Part shown: positions 53,776 through 63,719 of the stretch, piece by piece
Position numbering within the stretch: position 1 is the first letter of the stretch
How the letters are laid out: each line of letters starts with the position of its first letter
DNA from: Haematococcus lacustris
Lineage: Eukaryota > Chlorophyta > Chlorophyceae > Chlamydomonadales > Haematococcaceae
NCBI GenBank assembly: GCA_030144725.1
Contig: JASKMD010000001.1
Span: 3,457,932-3,521,931 of the forward strand
DNA: 64,000 bases
Direction of reading: 5' to 3'
Notes under the pieces: generated by a model
What the model was told of the DNA's origin: nothing
The model's input: the letters and a program-made list of their open reading frames with translations, nothing else
The model's database searches: none
Made by a program: the position numbers and the translations under genes

Positions 53776-54617
53776 CCTGGCTGCTGCCGCCTTGCCTACG
53801 CCGCTGCCGCCTTGCCTGCAATCACCAAGCATGCTACACATGTGATGCTCATGGTTAAGGCTGCAACCACACTGCTAGCAAGCATAGAGGCATAGTTGCA
53901 ACAGCCTGTGCTGATGCCACACACTTGTTGCTTAGCGTCATGCCATATAGCATCTGAACGCAATCAACATAGCACTCCCGGGCTTTCCTTGCTTCCCTTG
54001 CTCCTCCGCTCTGGGGTACGGGCTCCGGGCTTCTCTTGGGTTGCGCCTCCTAGCTGTTTGATACTCCTAGCTGCTGCTCTTGGCGTCTGATAATGGCTGC
54101 TCCTCCAACCTGCACTTGCACAAGCAACGCATGACGCATTGATGTTATGCGATCGCACCTGTAGTCTTTGTACATTCTCTTGCTTCCCTTGCTCCACCGA
54201 TCCGCGCCTCCCTTGCTCCTCCGATCCCACTGCATATCGCCGCGCCTCCTGGCTACGACTTGTTCATGCTCGTTGATCCTGAGTACCTATACCTCCTAGT
54301 CGCGCCTCCTCTTTGTGACTGGTCGCGGATGGCTGCGAGGCTGAGTCTTATGGTGGCTAGGATGGGGGGCTACTTCGCGAAACCGCGACTCTAACCCTAC
54401 ACCAGGGGTACATGAGTTAAACGATCAAACTAGTCAGTTATCAGACTTAACCTAGTTTACGGCCATCTAGTCGAGTTGAACGAACCTAGTTTAACTAGTG
54501 TGGCATCATGCACCTTGGTCAGAGAAAGAGTCAAACCAGGCACAGCAAGAGTCAAATCAGCCCAAGGTTTTGTGCCTGTGCAAGCTATGTTACAGCCTCA
54601 AGTCCTTGGTGCCAGTG
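53776..54617. other. Intergenic stretch, nothing recognised
   Basis: No supported gene. Imperfect repeats of CTTGCTCCTCCG type occur around 53990-54250. It ends at the Gypsy-3 target site. Confidence 0.5.
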
Positions 54618-54622
54618 CACAT

Positions 54623-54858
54623 TGTAGCGTTCAGAAAGAACGCGCCTTAAATCTTTTCAGTGTGTGAACGCCATGCAACGCTAACCGCAGTTACAGGTGT
54701 CAGACTGCTGCAGCGCAACCAGGCTAAGACATAGAACGGCCTCCGGGGATCGAACCCGAATGGTGGGCAGCAGTACAGCCCACCACTTAACCTGCCTGTA
54801 TCACACTTCAGCAGTGACACTAGCGCCGATCCGCTTAGTGCAGAATCGGAACGCTACA
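54623..54858 (-). repeat. Gypsy-3 3' LTR
   Basis: 236 bp, TGTAGCG to CGCTACA. In the sense (minus) strand it contains an A-box-like CAGGTTAAGTGG, a 7-bp-stem hairpin (GGTGGGC/GCCCACC), and a T-arm CGGG-TTCGATC-CCCG at 54744-54758, in tRNA order. Confidence 0.95.
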
Positions 54859-54871
54859 TTCCTCCCCCTCC
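54859..54871 (-). other. Gypsy-3 polypurine tract
   Basis: Reads GGAGGGGGAGGAA on the minus strand, abutting the 3' LTR. Identical to Gypsy-1 and Gypsy-2. Confidence 0.85.
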
Positions 54872-55142
54872 TATGGGATGGCCGTTCCGCCCATAGGCCA
54901 TCATGGCATGGACTCGCAGTACATGACCGCTTAGTTTGGAACTCCTGCCCATCCGGACGCAGGTCGCTCTCAGGAGTTAATGGTCACCATGGACCCTTCA
55001 GCCCAGACTCACAGAGCCAGTGGACGCTGGGTACGAAACAAGCCAGGCTCACATGAGCAGCTGAACCCATAGCACACCAAGGCACATAGCATGCAGCAAA
55101 GCAACCAGCACGACCACATGGAGCCCATGTCCCACATTTAAA

Positions 55143-58100
55143 TCACAGCAAGCCATTCTGAGCCTTATACAAGTTCACGCAGTCAGGGGCATTTGCTAGA
55201 TTGCTGGCTGGCTCCCAGGTGTTGTCAGAGTCATCATAACCCTTCCACTTGACGAGGTACTCCTTTGCTTTACCTGCACGCACATGCCGGTGACTCACAA
55301 TGCGCTCTACTTCATATTGTGGGGAATCATCCAACCAGCCCAGCTCAGTGGGGGGTAGACGACCAAAGTTGCCCTCATAGGGTCTTAGCAACGACACATG
55401 GAAAACAGGATGGATCCTGGACATGGCTGGTGGCAGGGTCAGCTTTACAGCGTCTCTACCCACATGAGCCTCAATCCTGAAAGGCCCCACATAACGTGGT
55501 AGCAGCTTCCTGGTTTTGCCCACCATGTTACGCAGGTTCATGGTACTAAGCAGCACACGGTCACCCACTTGGAACATACTGTCCGAGGATTTCCTGTGTG
55601 GATTAGCGCCATTGGTCTGCCGACTCTGTGCCAGTTTCATACATCTTCTGGCTTCTTGAACACCTTTCTCCCAGCCATCAGAGAAGAACTGGGCCATGGG
55701 AGGTGGCAACCGAGGTAACTCATGGGTCACCGGTGTCACTGGGGATTGTCCATAGTTGATCAGAAAAGGTGTAGACTTAATGCTTTCTTGCCATGAGTTA
55801 TTAATTGCAAACTCGGCAAACGAGAGGTGTTTAGGCCAGTCTCGTTGAGTGGGAGAGATATAATGCCTAAGCATCTCCTCCAACACTTTGTTGTACCGCT
55901 CAACCTGCCCATTTGACTGGGGGTGATAGCTGGAGGTGAGAGAATGTTTCATGCCCATTAGCTTGCATACAGCTTGCCAGAACTTACTCACGAATAGGGA
56001 GCCCCGATCACTCACAACTTCAGAGGGTAGTCCATGATGGACAAATACCTTATCAATGAAGAGTTGTGCAAACTCAGGAGCATCCATGCTTTCCTTACAT
56101 GGCACTAGGTGCACCATCTTGGAGAGCCTGTCAACGAATACACAGATGGAGTCATATCCATGTGATCCGGACGGTAGTTTGGTTATGAAGTCCATGTGCA
56201 TGACTTCCCAGCGGTAACCAGGTATAGACAGAGGATGAAGGAACCCCCATGGCTTAGCTGTAACCGACTTGTTTCTCTGGCATGCATCACATGTTGTTAC
56301 ATAGTGACGCACATCAGTGCGTAAGTGTTTCCACCAGAACACACGCATGACACGCTCCAATGTCTTAGTGATCCCAACGTGGCCAGCATACTTAGCATCG
56401 TGCATCTCATGCAAGATATGCTCTCGTAGCTGTTTGTCACGGGGCACAATGACTGTACGTCTCTTTTGATGTCTCCATAAGCCATGTTCATCCAGGTAAA
56501 AGTTCTTTGTCTTCCTTCGCTTGGTGAAGTTGGAATCAGCAGCATAAGCTCTGACCAACCACTCATGCAGGTTTGACAAGGGACCTGGCGGTTTGGGTGC
56601 ACTGGGTTCTCCATCTGCTGGTATATCAGCAGCCCAAGTGACACGCTTAGTGGGTGGCCTGGCGGCAGCACCAGCACCATGGCTTGGTGGTGGTTGTGTG
56701 GGTGGCGCAGCGGCAGCACCAGCACTGTTTTTCTGCGCCTCAACACAAGTTTCCTCCCCCTCCTGAGAACGACGCTGGCTTCTAGTCGTCACTAGAATAC
56801 TACGCACATTATCAGCACCAGAGCCCTTACACGTCTGCAATGGGGCTGCCGGAATGCGTGACAACGGGTCAGCAGGATTAGATATACCAGGTAGATATTC
56901 AATGGTATATGAGAAGCGGGCCAGGAATTCCATCCATCTAGTCTGCCTGCGTGAGAGTATAGTTTGAGTAGGCAGAGAGATGAGCGGCTTGTGATCTGTG
57001 TACAGTGTGAATGGTACCCCTTCTAGGTAGCATCGCCACTGTTGGCAAGCAGATACCAATGCCAGCAGTTCCTGTTCGCCCGTGGTGTAATTAATCTCAG
57101 CAGGAATTAATTTCCTGGAGTAATACGCCAATGGGTAGCCATCCTGCATCAGGACTGCACCGATGCCCTCAAGGGACGCATCGCAGTGCACCTGAAACGG
57201 CTTGCTGTGATCAGGAAGCTTGAGCATAGGCACATTAGAAATGGCCTGCTTCAGAGCATTGAACGCATCCAGCTCAGCCTGAGGCCATGCCTTCCAAGGG
57301 AAGGACTCCTTCTTGGGGCCAGTCAGGTTAGTGAGGGGTGCAGCAATAGTGCTAAAATTATGTACAAATTTACGTACATAGTTAGCAGCGCCCAGGAAAG
57401 ACTGCAGGGTTTTGAGGCTAGTAGGTACTGGCCATTCAGAGATTGCAGTAACTTTACACGGGTCAACAGAGATGCCTTGAGCACTAATAATATGGCCCAG
57501 GAACTTTAATGTTCTCTGCATAAATTCACATTTAGATAGCTTAGCATAAAATTTATTTTTACGCAGTAAGTCAAACACACGCCTAAGGTGGACTAGGTGC
57601 TCCTCACTGTCCTTGGACATCACTAGGATGTCATCAAGGTACACGAGTGCACAGTCATTGATCACCTCAGCAAATGCTTCATTCATTACACGTTGGAACG
57701 TGGCAGGAGCATTTGTCAGGCCAAAACACAGTACCTTGAATTGGTAGTGCCCCATGGGAGTCCTGAACGCGGTCTTAGGGACATCCTCAGCCGGGATGCG
57801 GATCTGGTGGTAACCAGCCTGCAGATCGAGGGAGGAGAACACAGTTTTTCCTGCTAGCTGATCAAACAGATCATCAATGCGTGGCAAAGGATACTGGTCC
57901 CTAATGGTAATTTTATTTAGCTGGCGGTAGTCGATGCACATGCGCAGCTCACCTGATTTCTTCTGGACAAACAGCACAGGTGCAGCATAGGGTGATGAGC
58001 TAGGCTCTATCAGGCCCTTAGCTAGCAGGTCAGTGATCTGTTTACGCAGTTCATCTTGCTCAGGTTTGGACATCCTATAGCTGGGCCTAGCTGGAGGCTT

Positions 58101-59153
58101 GCCATCAGGCTGCAAGGGGATGGAGTGCCCTACTGCACGCTCTGGCGGGAGTCCAGTGATAGGTTGGAATACATCAGAGTATTCATCAAGCAATTCCTGC
58201 AGGTGCTGCCTCTGTGCATGGGACACAGCATCTATTGGTAAGGCAAGGTCTTCCAGAGACACCATAGCCACCATGGCTGAGCCACCCTTACGCAGCCATC
58301 TGGCTGCCTGCTTTGCTGTCACAAGAGCCTTTGGATTGGCTTTGGACACAGCAGCCAGGACAGCAGCAGGTGGGCGGGGCAGTGAGTGGGTGGATCCAGG
58401 TGGCCCCTTGGCAGCACACTGGCCGGCAGCACTCATGTCACCTGTGTGTGGGTGCAAGGTTTTATTACCTTGGGGAGTGCGCAGGGTAAGAGTCTTGTCG
58501 ACGTAATCGACCAAGGCTCCCTGCACAGTCAACCAGTCAGCACCCAGGAGCACGTCATAAGCATGAACCATGTCAGGCATGACAGTCAACAGGCACATGC
58601 AGCAGAAGCTATTGATGCGCAGCTGTACTTTGACATAATGCTCACATATCACAGGCTGGTTGTTGGCAACATCAAACCTGAGTGACATGGGGTAAGTAAA
58701 CATTGGAATGTTATGCAGCTGAACAAAGCTAGCACTGATGAGTGATGCATCAGCACCACTATCAGCTAACATGTGACAGGCATGAGTATCGATGGTGCCA
58801 GCAAACTGGAACCTCACCTTGTCATCTTGACCAGAGACCCCCAAGATGACTTGAGACGGTGCACGGGGACAACACAGGGCAGTCTTACACGAGAGAATAT
58901 GACCCACACAGGGGTCAGCAGCACTGAAACAGGAACCACAGTCCTGAGCTGCTGTCACAGCAGTCTGCTCAGGGAACGCATGGCCATCAACAGATGGATC
59001 AGGGAAAGGCTGGCTCATAGCATGCACAGCAACACCATCAACAACCATCAGCTGGGGCTCAGTCCCAGTCATATCAGTGGCACAGGTGCATAAGACAGGT
59101 TCATCAGCATGTACCACAGCACAGGCATGGCACTGTCCTGGCTGGGCAACACT
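55143..59153 (-). CDS. pol: Gypsy-3 Pol: protease, RT, RNase H, integrase, chromodomain
   Basis: Open from the gag UGA (about 59154-59156) to TGA at 55143; the first ATG is at 59117. Protease LADSGADASLI, RT (VYLDDILVMS), RNase H (VHCDASLEG, YTDHKPL), integrase zinc domain (HDAKYAGH and CDACQRNKS), core (FVDRLSKM, VSDRGSLF, YHPQSNGQVERYN) and a C-terminal chromodomain (YLVKWKGYDDSDNTWEP). All visible catalytic residues are intact. Codons directly after the UGA encode SVAQPGQ, close to CVAQPAGQ after the gag UGA of Gypsy-1, which suggests that this stretch is translated by readthrough. The length from the ATG, 1324 residues, is normal for a pol with protease to integrase. Confidence 0.93.
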   Translation of the reverse strand, partial: SVAQPGQCHACAVVHADEPVLCTCATDMTGTEPQLMVVDGVAVHAMSQPFPDPSVDGHAFPEQTAVTAAQDCGSCFSAADPCVGHILSCKTALCCPRAPSQVILGVSGQDDKVRFQFAGTIDTHACHMLADSGADASLISASFVQLHNIPMFTYPMSLRFDVANNQPVICEHYVKVQLRINSFCCMCLLTVMPDMVHAYDVLLGADWLTVQGALVDYVDKTLTLRTPQGNKTLHPHTGDMSAAGQCAAKGPPGSTHSLPRPPAAVLAAVSKANPKALVTAKQAARWLRKGGSAMVAMVSLEDLALPIDAVSHAQRQHLQELLDEYSDVFQPITGLPPERAVGHSIPLQPDGKPPARPSYRMSKPEQDELRKQITDLLAKGLIEPSSSPYAAPVLFVQKKSGELRMCIDYRQLNKITIRDQYPLPRIDDLFDQLAGKTVFSSLDLQAGYHQIRIPAEDVPKTAFRTPMGHYQFKVLCFGLTNAPATFQRVMNEAFAEVINDCALVYLDDILVMSKDSEEHLVHLRRVFDLLRKNKFYAKLSKCEFMQRTLKFLGHIISAQGISVDPCKVTAISEWPVPTSLKTLQSFLGAANYVRKFVHNFSTIAAPLTNLTGPKKESFPWKAWPQAELDAFNALKQAISNVPMLKLPDHSKPFQVHCDASLEGIGAVLMQDGYPLAYYSRKLIPAEINYTTGEQELLALVSACQQWRCYLEGVPFTLYTDHKPLISLPTQTILSRRQTRWMEFLARFSYTIEYLPGISNPADPLSRIPAAPLQTCKGSGADNVRSILVTTRSQRRSQEGEETCVEAQKNSAGAAAAPPTQPPPSHGAGAAARPPTKRVTWAADIPADGEPSAPKPPGPLSNLHEWLVRAYAADSNFTKRRKTKNFYLDEHGLWRHQKRRTVIVPRDKQLREHILHEMHDAKYAGHVGITKTLERVMRVFWWKHLRTDVRHYVTTCDACQRNKSVTAKPWGFLHPLSIPGYRWEVMHMDFITKLPSGSHGYDSICVFVDRLSKMVHLVPCKESMDAPEFAQLFIDKVFVHHGLPSEVVSDRGSLFVSKFWQAVCKLMGMKHSLTSSYHPQSNGQVERYNKVLEEMLRHYISPTQRDWPKHLSFAEFAINNSWQESIKSTPFLINYGQSPVTPVTHELPRLPPPMAQFFSDGWEKGVQEARRCMKLAQSRQTNGANPHRKSSDSMFQVGDRVLLSTMNLRNMVGKTRKLLPRYVGPFRIEAHVGRDAVKLTLPPAMSRIHPVFHVSLLRPYEGNFGRLPPTELGWLDDSPQYEVERIVSHRHVRAGKAKEYLVKWKGYDDSDNTWEPASNLANAPDCVNLYKAQNGLL

Positions 59154-60737
59154 TCACTTCCCATTGGCAGATGCAATCCTGCCCTTCTTTGGCTCAGAGT
59201 CATTGTGCTCAGAAGGACGCTTCCCTGCAGCCTTAGCATCAGCAGGAGGACGAGGGTAGCCGGACAGCTTCCTGGCCTCTAGAGCTGGCATGTCCTTATA
59301 GGGACACAGAGGCTTGAGATGCCTGGGATCATAGCAGTGGTGGCAGTACTGGCCAGGCTTCATGTTGGACTGCTCAGCAGCCTCCTCAGCTTTCTGCTTC
59401 AGAATGACACGGTAGCCAGCAGCAGGACCAGCAGCCATGCCAGCCCTGAAGCCCCTGGAACGGGCTGGGACTTTGGCAGGTGGGTCGCTCTGGGTGCTCT
59501 TAGGAGGACGAGGGTTGCTTGCACGCTCCAGACCCTCAGTCAGCTGCTTAGCCTGCACAGCAGCCACATGGCGCTTTGTGCCGACTGCCTCAGCAAGGAT
59601 CTCAGCAGCACGCTGAGCCTGCCTGGCAGAATCGATAGCCTGAGCCAGAGTGAAGGCAGGAAAAGGAGCAGAATCCCTTAGGACTGCCTTTTTCAGCTCA
59701 GATGTCAGTCCCTTGATAAACAGGGAGACAAGCAAACTCTCATCCATGCACTAGACACCAGCAGTCAGCAGATTGTTCCTTAAAAGGAGCGACATATTCA
59801 TTCAGAAGGAGCTGGGACGACATGCGAATGCTGCCTTCAAGTAGCTGTTTTTGGGCATCAGTCTGATCGTCACGCAAGTCGTCTCCTGTATACTCAAGAA
59901 AGGACATTCGCAGATAAGGCCAGGTAGGTGCAGTGCGGGTTTGTGCGAAGTGAGCAGCACGGATGGATGGCAACCAAGCATCACGCGCAGCCCCGGACAG
60001 GAATGCAGGGAAAACAGAGGCAATGTCCAGGTTGAAGCGCATGCAATGTGCTTCTAAGTCGTCACAGAAGGCAGAGGCCCTGCGGCGAGACTTGGTGCAA
60101 TTGTCTGTCCACTTATCAGGGCCAGGCACAGACTTAGCAGCTGGCGCCTGACTATTAACCTGAGGAAAGAGGTGATGCAGAGCGCCGCCTCTCCCACCGA
60201 TTGAGTTGAAGGTACCAGGAATACACGCATGGCGTGTACCGGACCGACTTGGGGACGGAGTGCGCATACTAAACAGCCTGTCCTGAATGGAGGGAGGGGA
60301 CCCTGGGAATAGACCCACCTTTTCAGCCAGCGCAGCCAGTGTGCGATCTGTCAGCTTTTGGTGAGATTTCATCTTGGCCAGCTCGGTTTTAGCCTCCTTC
60401 AGCTGGTCCTGCGTGTCCAGCAGCGACTGGCCAGCTGGTCTGCGGAAGACAGGTCAATTTCGCCCTCAGAGACGTCGTCAGCCTCTTCTTCCTCATCCTG
60501 CTCCTCCTCTTCGTCTTCTTCATCGCCTGGAGGGACTGGGCCATCGCCCTGCCCATTCCGCGGCGGAGTTGCAGCAGGAAAACCGTCGGGGAACAAAGCC
60601 GCCCTCAGGGACCTGGCAAACTCGCGATCAGATAGGGCCTGGGCCAATATGGCCTGGGAACCTGCAGGACCGCCGGCTGGGCCAGCGCCTGGTGTTTCGC
60701 CATTAGGCGTGGTGTCAGTCATGGTGCGGCCAGTCAC
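59154..60737 (-). pseudogene. gag: Gypsy-3 gag, split by two frameshifts
   Basis: Three consecutive frames each carry part of one Gag. 60737-60399 is the N terminus with an acidic run of Asp/Glu (DEEDEEEEQDEEEE). 60372-59740 holds the coiled-coil and capsid region (DKWTDNCTKSRRRASAFCDDL, RDAWLPSIRAAH). 59747-59154 holds the capsid end (SLLVSLFIKGLTSELKKAV), a CCHC knuckle (C-x2-C-x4-H-x4-C) and a basic tail. The shifts lie near 60415 and near 59745 and each fits a one-base indel. In such a young element they could be recent mutations or sequencing errors. The last frame is the pol frame and ends in TGA. Confidence 0.85.
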
Positions 60738-60750
60738 TGAGGTATCGGAA

Positions 60751-60761
60751 TTCGGAAACCA
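60751..60761 (-). other. Gypsy-3 primer-binding site
   Basis: Reads TGGTTTCCGAA on the minus strand, one base from the 5' LTR. The first ten bases match Gypsy-1 and Gypsy-2. Confidence 0.75.
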
Positions 60762-60762
60762 A

Positions 60763-60998
60763 TGTAGCGTTCAGAAAGAACGCGCCTTAAATATTTTCAG
60801 TGTGTGAACGCCATGCAACGCTAACCGCAGTTACAGGTGTCAGACTGCTGCAGCGCAACCAGGCTAAGACATAGAACGGCCTCCGGGGATCGAACCCGAA
60901 TGGTGGGCAGCAGTACAGCCCACCACTTAACCTGCCTGTATCACACTTCAGCAGTGACACTAGCGCCGATCCGCTTAGTGCAGAATCGGAACGCTACA
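60763..60998 (-). repeat. Gypsy-3 5' LTR
   Basis: 236 bp, partner of 54623-54858, with the target duplication CACAT outside. Confidence 0.95.
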
Positions 60999-61003
60999 CA
61001 CAT

Positions 61004-61364
61004 CCGATGCGCCAACTCGCATGTCACACTCGACAGGGTCAGGGACCGCGAAGGAAATGAGACTGCCCCGCCAAACTGGCATGATGCCAGGAGCAGCCTA
61101 CAACAAGTCGCAGCTACCACTGACTGATGTTAGACTGTGTGGCTTGGAGCTCACTATGACCAGCCATAGCAAACATGCGCCAAGGTCCAGCGAAAGGAGC
61201 AAGAGGAAGAATAGCAAAGTGAAAGGTGCGCTGTGAACTAGCTAGCGAGATAACAACTTGTCGTTTGCTAGGACGGGGCCCCCGATGAGGAAGAGGATTA
61301 GGAGGCGCACCTTGCGCCTTGCCCATGTCTCGTTTGTTGCTCTGCACATTTGCACATTTGCACA
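61004..61364. other. Intergenic stretch, nothing recognised
   Basis: No supported ORF. It ends in a TTTGCACA repeat at the gap edge. Confidence 0.5.
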
Positions 61365-61864
61365 NNNNNNNNNNNNNNNNNNNNNNNNNNNNNNNNNNNN
61401 NNNNNNNNNNNNNNNNNNNNNNNNNNNNNNNNNNNNNNNNNNNNNNNNNNNNNNNNNNNNNNNNNNNNNNNNNNNNNNNNNNNNNNNNNNNNNNNNNNNN
61501 NNNNNNNNNNNNNNNNNNNNNNNNNNNNNNNNNNNNNNNNNNNNNNNNNNNNNNNNNNNNNNNNNNNNNNNNNNNNNNNNNNNNNNNNNNNNNNNNNNNN
61601 NNNNNNNNNNNNNNNNNNNNNNNNNNNNNNNNNNNNNNNNNNNNNNNNNNNNNNNNNNNNNNNNNNNNNNNNNNNNNNNNNNNNNNNNNNNNNNNNNNNN
61701 NNNNNNNNNNNNNNNNNNNNNNNNNNNNNNNNNNNNNNNNNNNNNNNNNNNNNNNNNNNNNNNNNNNNNNNNNNNNNNNNNNNNNNNNNNNNNNNNNNNN
61801 NNNNNNNNNNNNNNNNNNNNNNNNNNNNNNNNNNNNNNNNNNNNNNNNNNNNNNNNNNNNNNNN
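61365..61864. other. Assembly gap (500 N)
   Basis: Exactly 500 N, so true length is unknown. ORFs crossing it are artefacts. Confidence 0.99.
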
Positions 61865-61929
61865 TACGCATTAAAACGTTGTTGAGTTGTGTTGTGACGT
61901 TACCGCCTGGCGCTTGCTATAGTCCCACT

Positions 61930-62884
61930 GGTCACCCCCGCCATTGGCTGCACCTCCATGGCTCAAGAGATAACATCTAACTCATTTCTGCACGGATGAG
62001 GTCGCCGATTGGTGCGATGAGCTGGCGATGGCCTGACTAGAGTGCAGCCAGCCCCAGCGGTTTGCCGGGTGGCTGGCCCCCAACACGCGACGTGTTCTGG
62101 AGCCTCGCAGGCAATCTTAGCGACTGGTATAGGTAGCCTGGACCCAGCGCGGCGTGATTGGCGCATCCAAACTAATTTTCAAACCAGCATGCAACAGCGC
62201 TCAATATCGCATTCTTCAACACGGGTTCAGTCCAATTGTGACAGCAACTTCAAGTTGTCCAATACATTAGTGCCTGTGGTTCCTGTGCAACCAAACCCAG
62301 CTAAAATTAGTAAAGATGATGCAGAAACTGAGCTGATATGAGTATCACCCCCCCCACATGAAACGGCCCACACATCAAGACAACGCGTTTCTGTCTAATA
62401 GGCACGTTAGGAACCCACACAAGGAGCCGCACAGAACTGTCAGTTCATCATTTGACGTCCTGGTTGGACAGTTATGGCGGCCGGAACAGTGCCCATTTCG
62501 AAGACACGAGTTGCACGCTGTTCGGGTGCAGGGACAGGCCACACGCCATACAAATACCCTCAAACATGTCATCAGCACTAGCACTAGCACTAGAACACAT
62601 GTCAGGGGGGGTACTGCGCCCGACCAAAAATTCAAAAATTTGAAAAGCTGGGCCGCTGAGCGCGATAGCTGTTCGCTGATCACAGCCCCACTAAGCAGGC
62701 CATTCCCGGCACAACGCGACCAAGATTCTCAACACCCCCGCCCGCCCCGGCACAGGTGCACATCAGCCCGAGCAGCCCGCTAGCTTCGCTTTGATGAGCT
62801 GCACCGCCCTGCGCAAAAATCGCTGTAAAACTCTTAAAGACCGGTCGGAGTTTATCAGGGGTGCAGCCAATGGCGGGGGTGACC
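61930..62884. mobile_element. 955-bp non-autonomous DNA element with 25-bp terminal inverted repeats
   Basis: Bases 61930-61954 are the perfect reverse complement of 62860-62884; they start GGTCACCCCCGCC. The four bases outside each end are CACT (61926-61929 and 62885-62888), which fits a 4-bp target duplication. The interior has no convincing ORF. Superfamily not assigned. Confidence 0.7.
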
Positions 62885-62888
62885 CACT

Positions 62889-63394
62889 AGCCGAGTAGGA
62901 ACGTTGCGTGGATGAGTGTGTACTCAACACTGTTGAGGAGTGGCAACGGCGCTACCCTGTTGCCTTGTGTATCAAGTGTGAGATGGCGTGGCCATACACT
63001 GTACGATACATTTGCCGCAGCAGTATGATACAGTTGCCGCAACCATGCAATGCTCGCGGCCGGATAGCGCCTAGGCCGGGTCAGAGGCTCTTGATGCTAG
63101 GCCCACAACGCCGAGATGAAGGATAGGGCAGCCCGGTATGACCTGTCAGGGCTCGTGCCGCGAAGAATCCGTGGGTGGGCTCCGCCAAATGTGAAGCGGC
63201 GGTGTCGGGTGCGTGAATCCTATACGTGGAGAGTACTCGAGTAATAACATGTTCAAAGCAATTGGCCTGCAGATCCAGCGCGTCTGTCACCAGCCAGGCT
63301 TGCCTGCTGTCACGTCTCGCGTCACACCTCAAGGCTGGTCACTCCACGCAGCTTCTCTGCTATATTACTACGACGGTGCCCAGCCAGAGATAAC
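62889..63394. other. Intergenic stretch before the F-box-like ORF
   Basis: No repeat or gene that I can support. An ORF from 63213 is open into the F-box-like frame, but its upstream part has no recognisable domain. Confidence 0.45.
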
Positions 63395-63395
63395 C

Positions 63396-63719
63396 ATGAG
63401 CGAGCAGCAAGTCGCAATGAGCGAGGCATCGTTCCATGCGTTTGAGGCAGCCGCAGCACCCTCTCATGCAGCCTCGCTGCTAGGCCTTCCCGCTGCGCTA
63501 CTTGATGACATCGCCAGCAGGACCGTGCAGCTAGGGGCTGGCAGCGCCCTGTCTCTTACCTGCCGTGCCTTGTCCCTGGCCAACCTGATGCACGCTCCAG
63601 CTTTCCACATCCCAGTGGATGAGCAGCGCTTGTACGAGCTGCTCACGCCACGTGTTGCTGCAGCCCTGCGTGTCAGGAACAACAAGCTGGCGCACGCTAT
63701 TCTCGCACTAACCCAGTAA
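63396..63719 (+). pseudogene. F-box-like protein fragment C
   Basis: The likely ATG is at about 63396. Residues LLGLPAALLDDIASRTVQ and SALSLTCRALSLANL fit an F-box and its helix pattern, comparable with LCHLPTEVLSNIASRLL in protein B. The frame ends at TAA 63717-63719. A following open stretch in another frame (ELLAHALAKLGSC near 63720) resembles the next part of proteins A and B (LGACTAVH). So there is either a frameshift or an intron starting at GTAAGG (63716). The window ends before the rest. Confidence 0.5.

Larger units (their letters stand above)
54623..60998 (-). mobile_element. Gypsy-3: Ty3/gypsy chromovirus-like LTR retrotransposon
   Basis: 6376 bp on the minus strand with two 236-bp LTRs, flanked by CACAT at 54618-54622 and 60999-61003. 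One LTR difference was seen (C/A in ttaaatMttttcag). pol is fully open, gag is split by two frame changes. Primer-binding site and polypurine tract are intact. Confidence 0.96.

Noticed and set aside
53228..53895. Long ORFs on both strands (WAGLG and PAQPS repeats)
   Set aside because: A pentanucleotide repeat free of stops gives open frames in all phases. No gene-like sequence.
61242..61980. ORFs across the second N block
   Set aside because: Same gap artefact; no real coding signal on either side.
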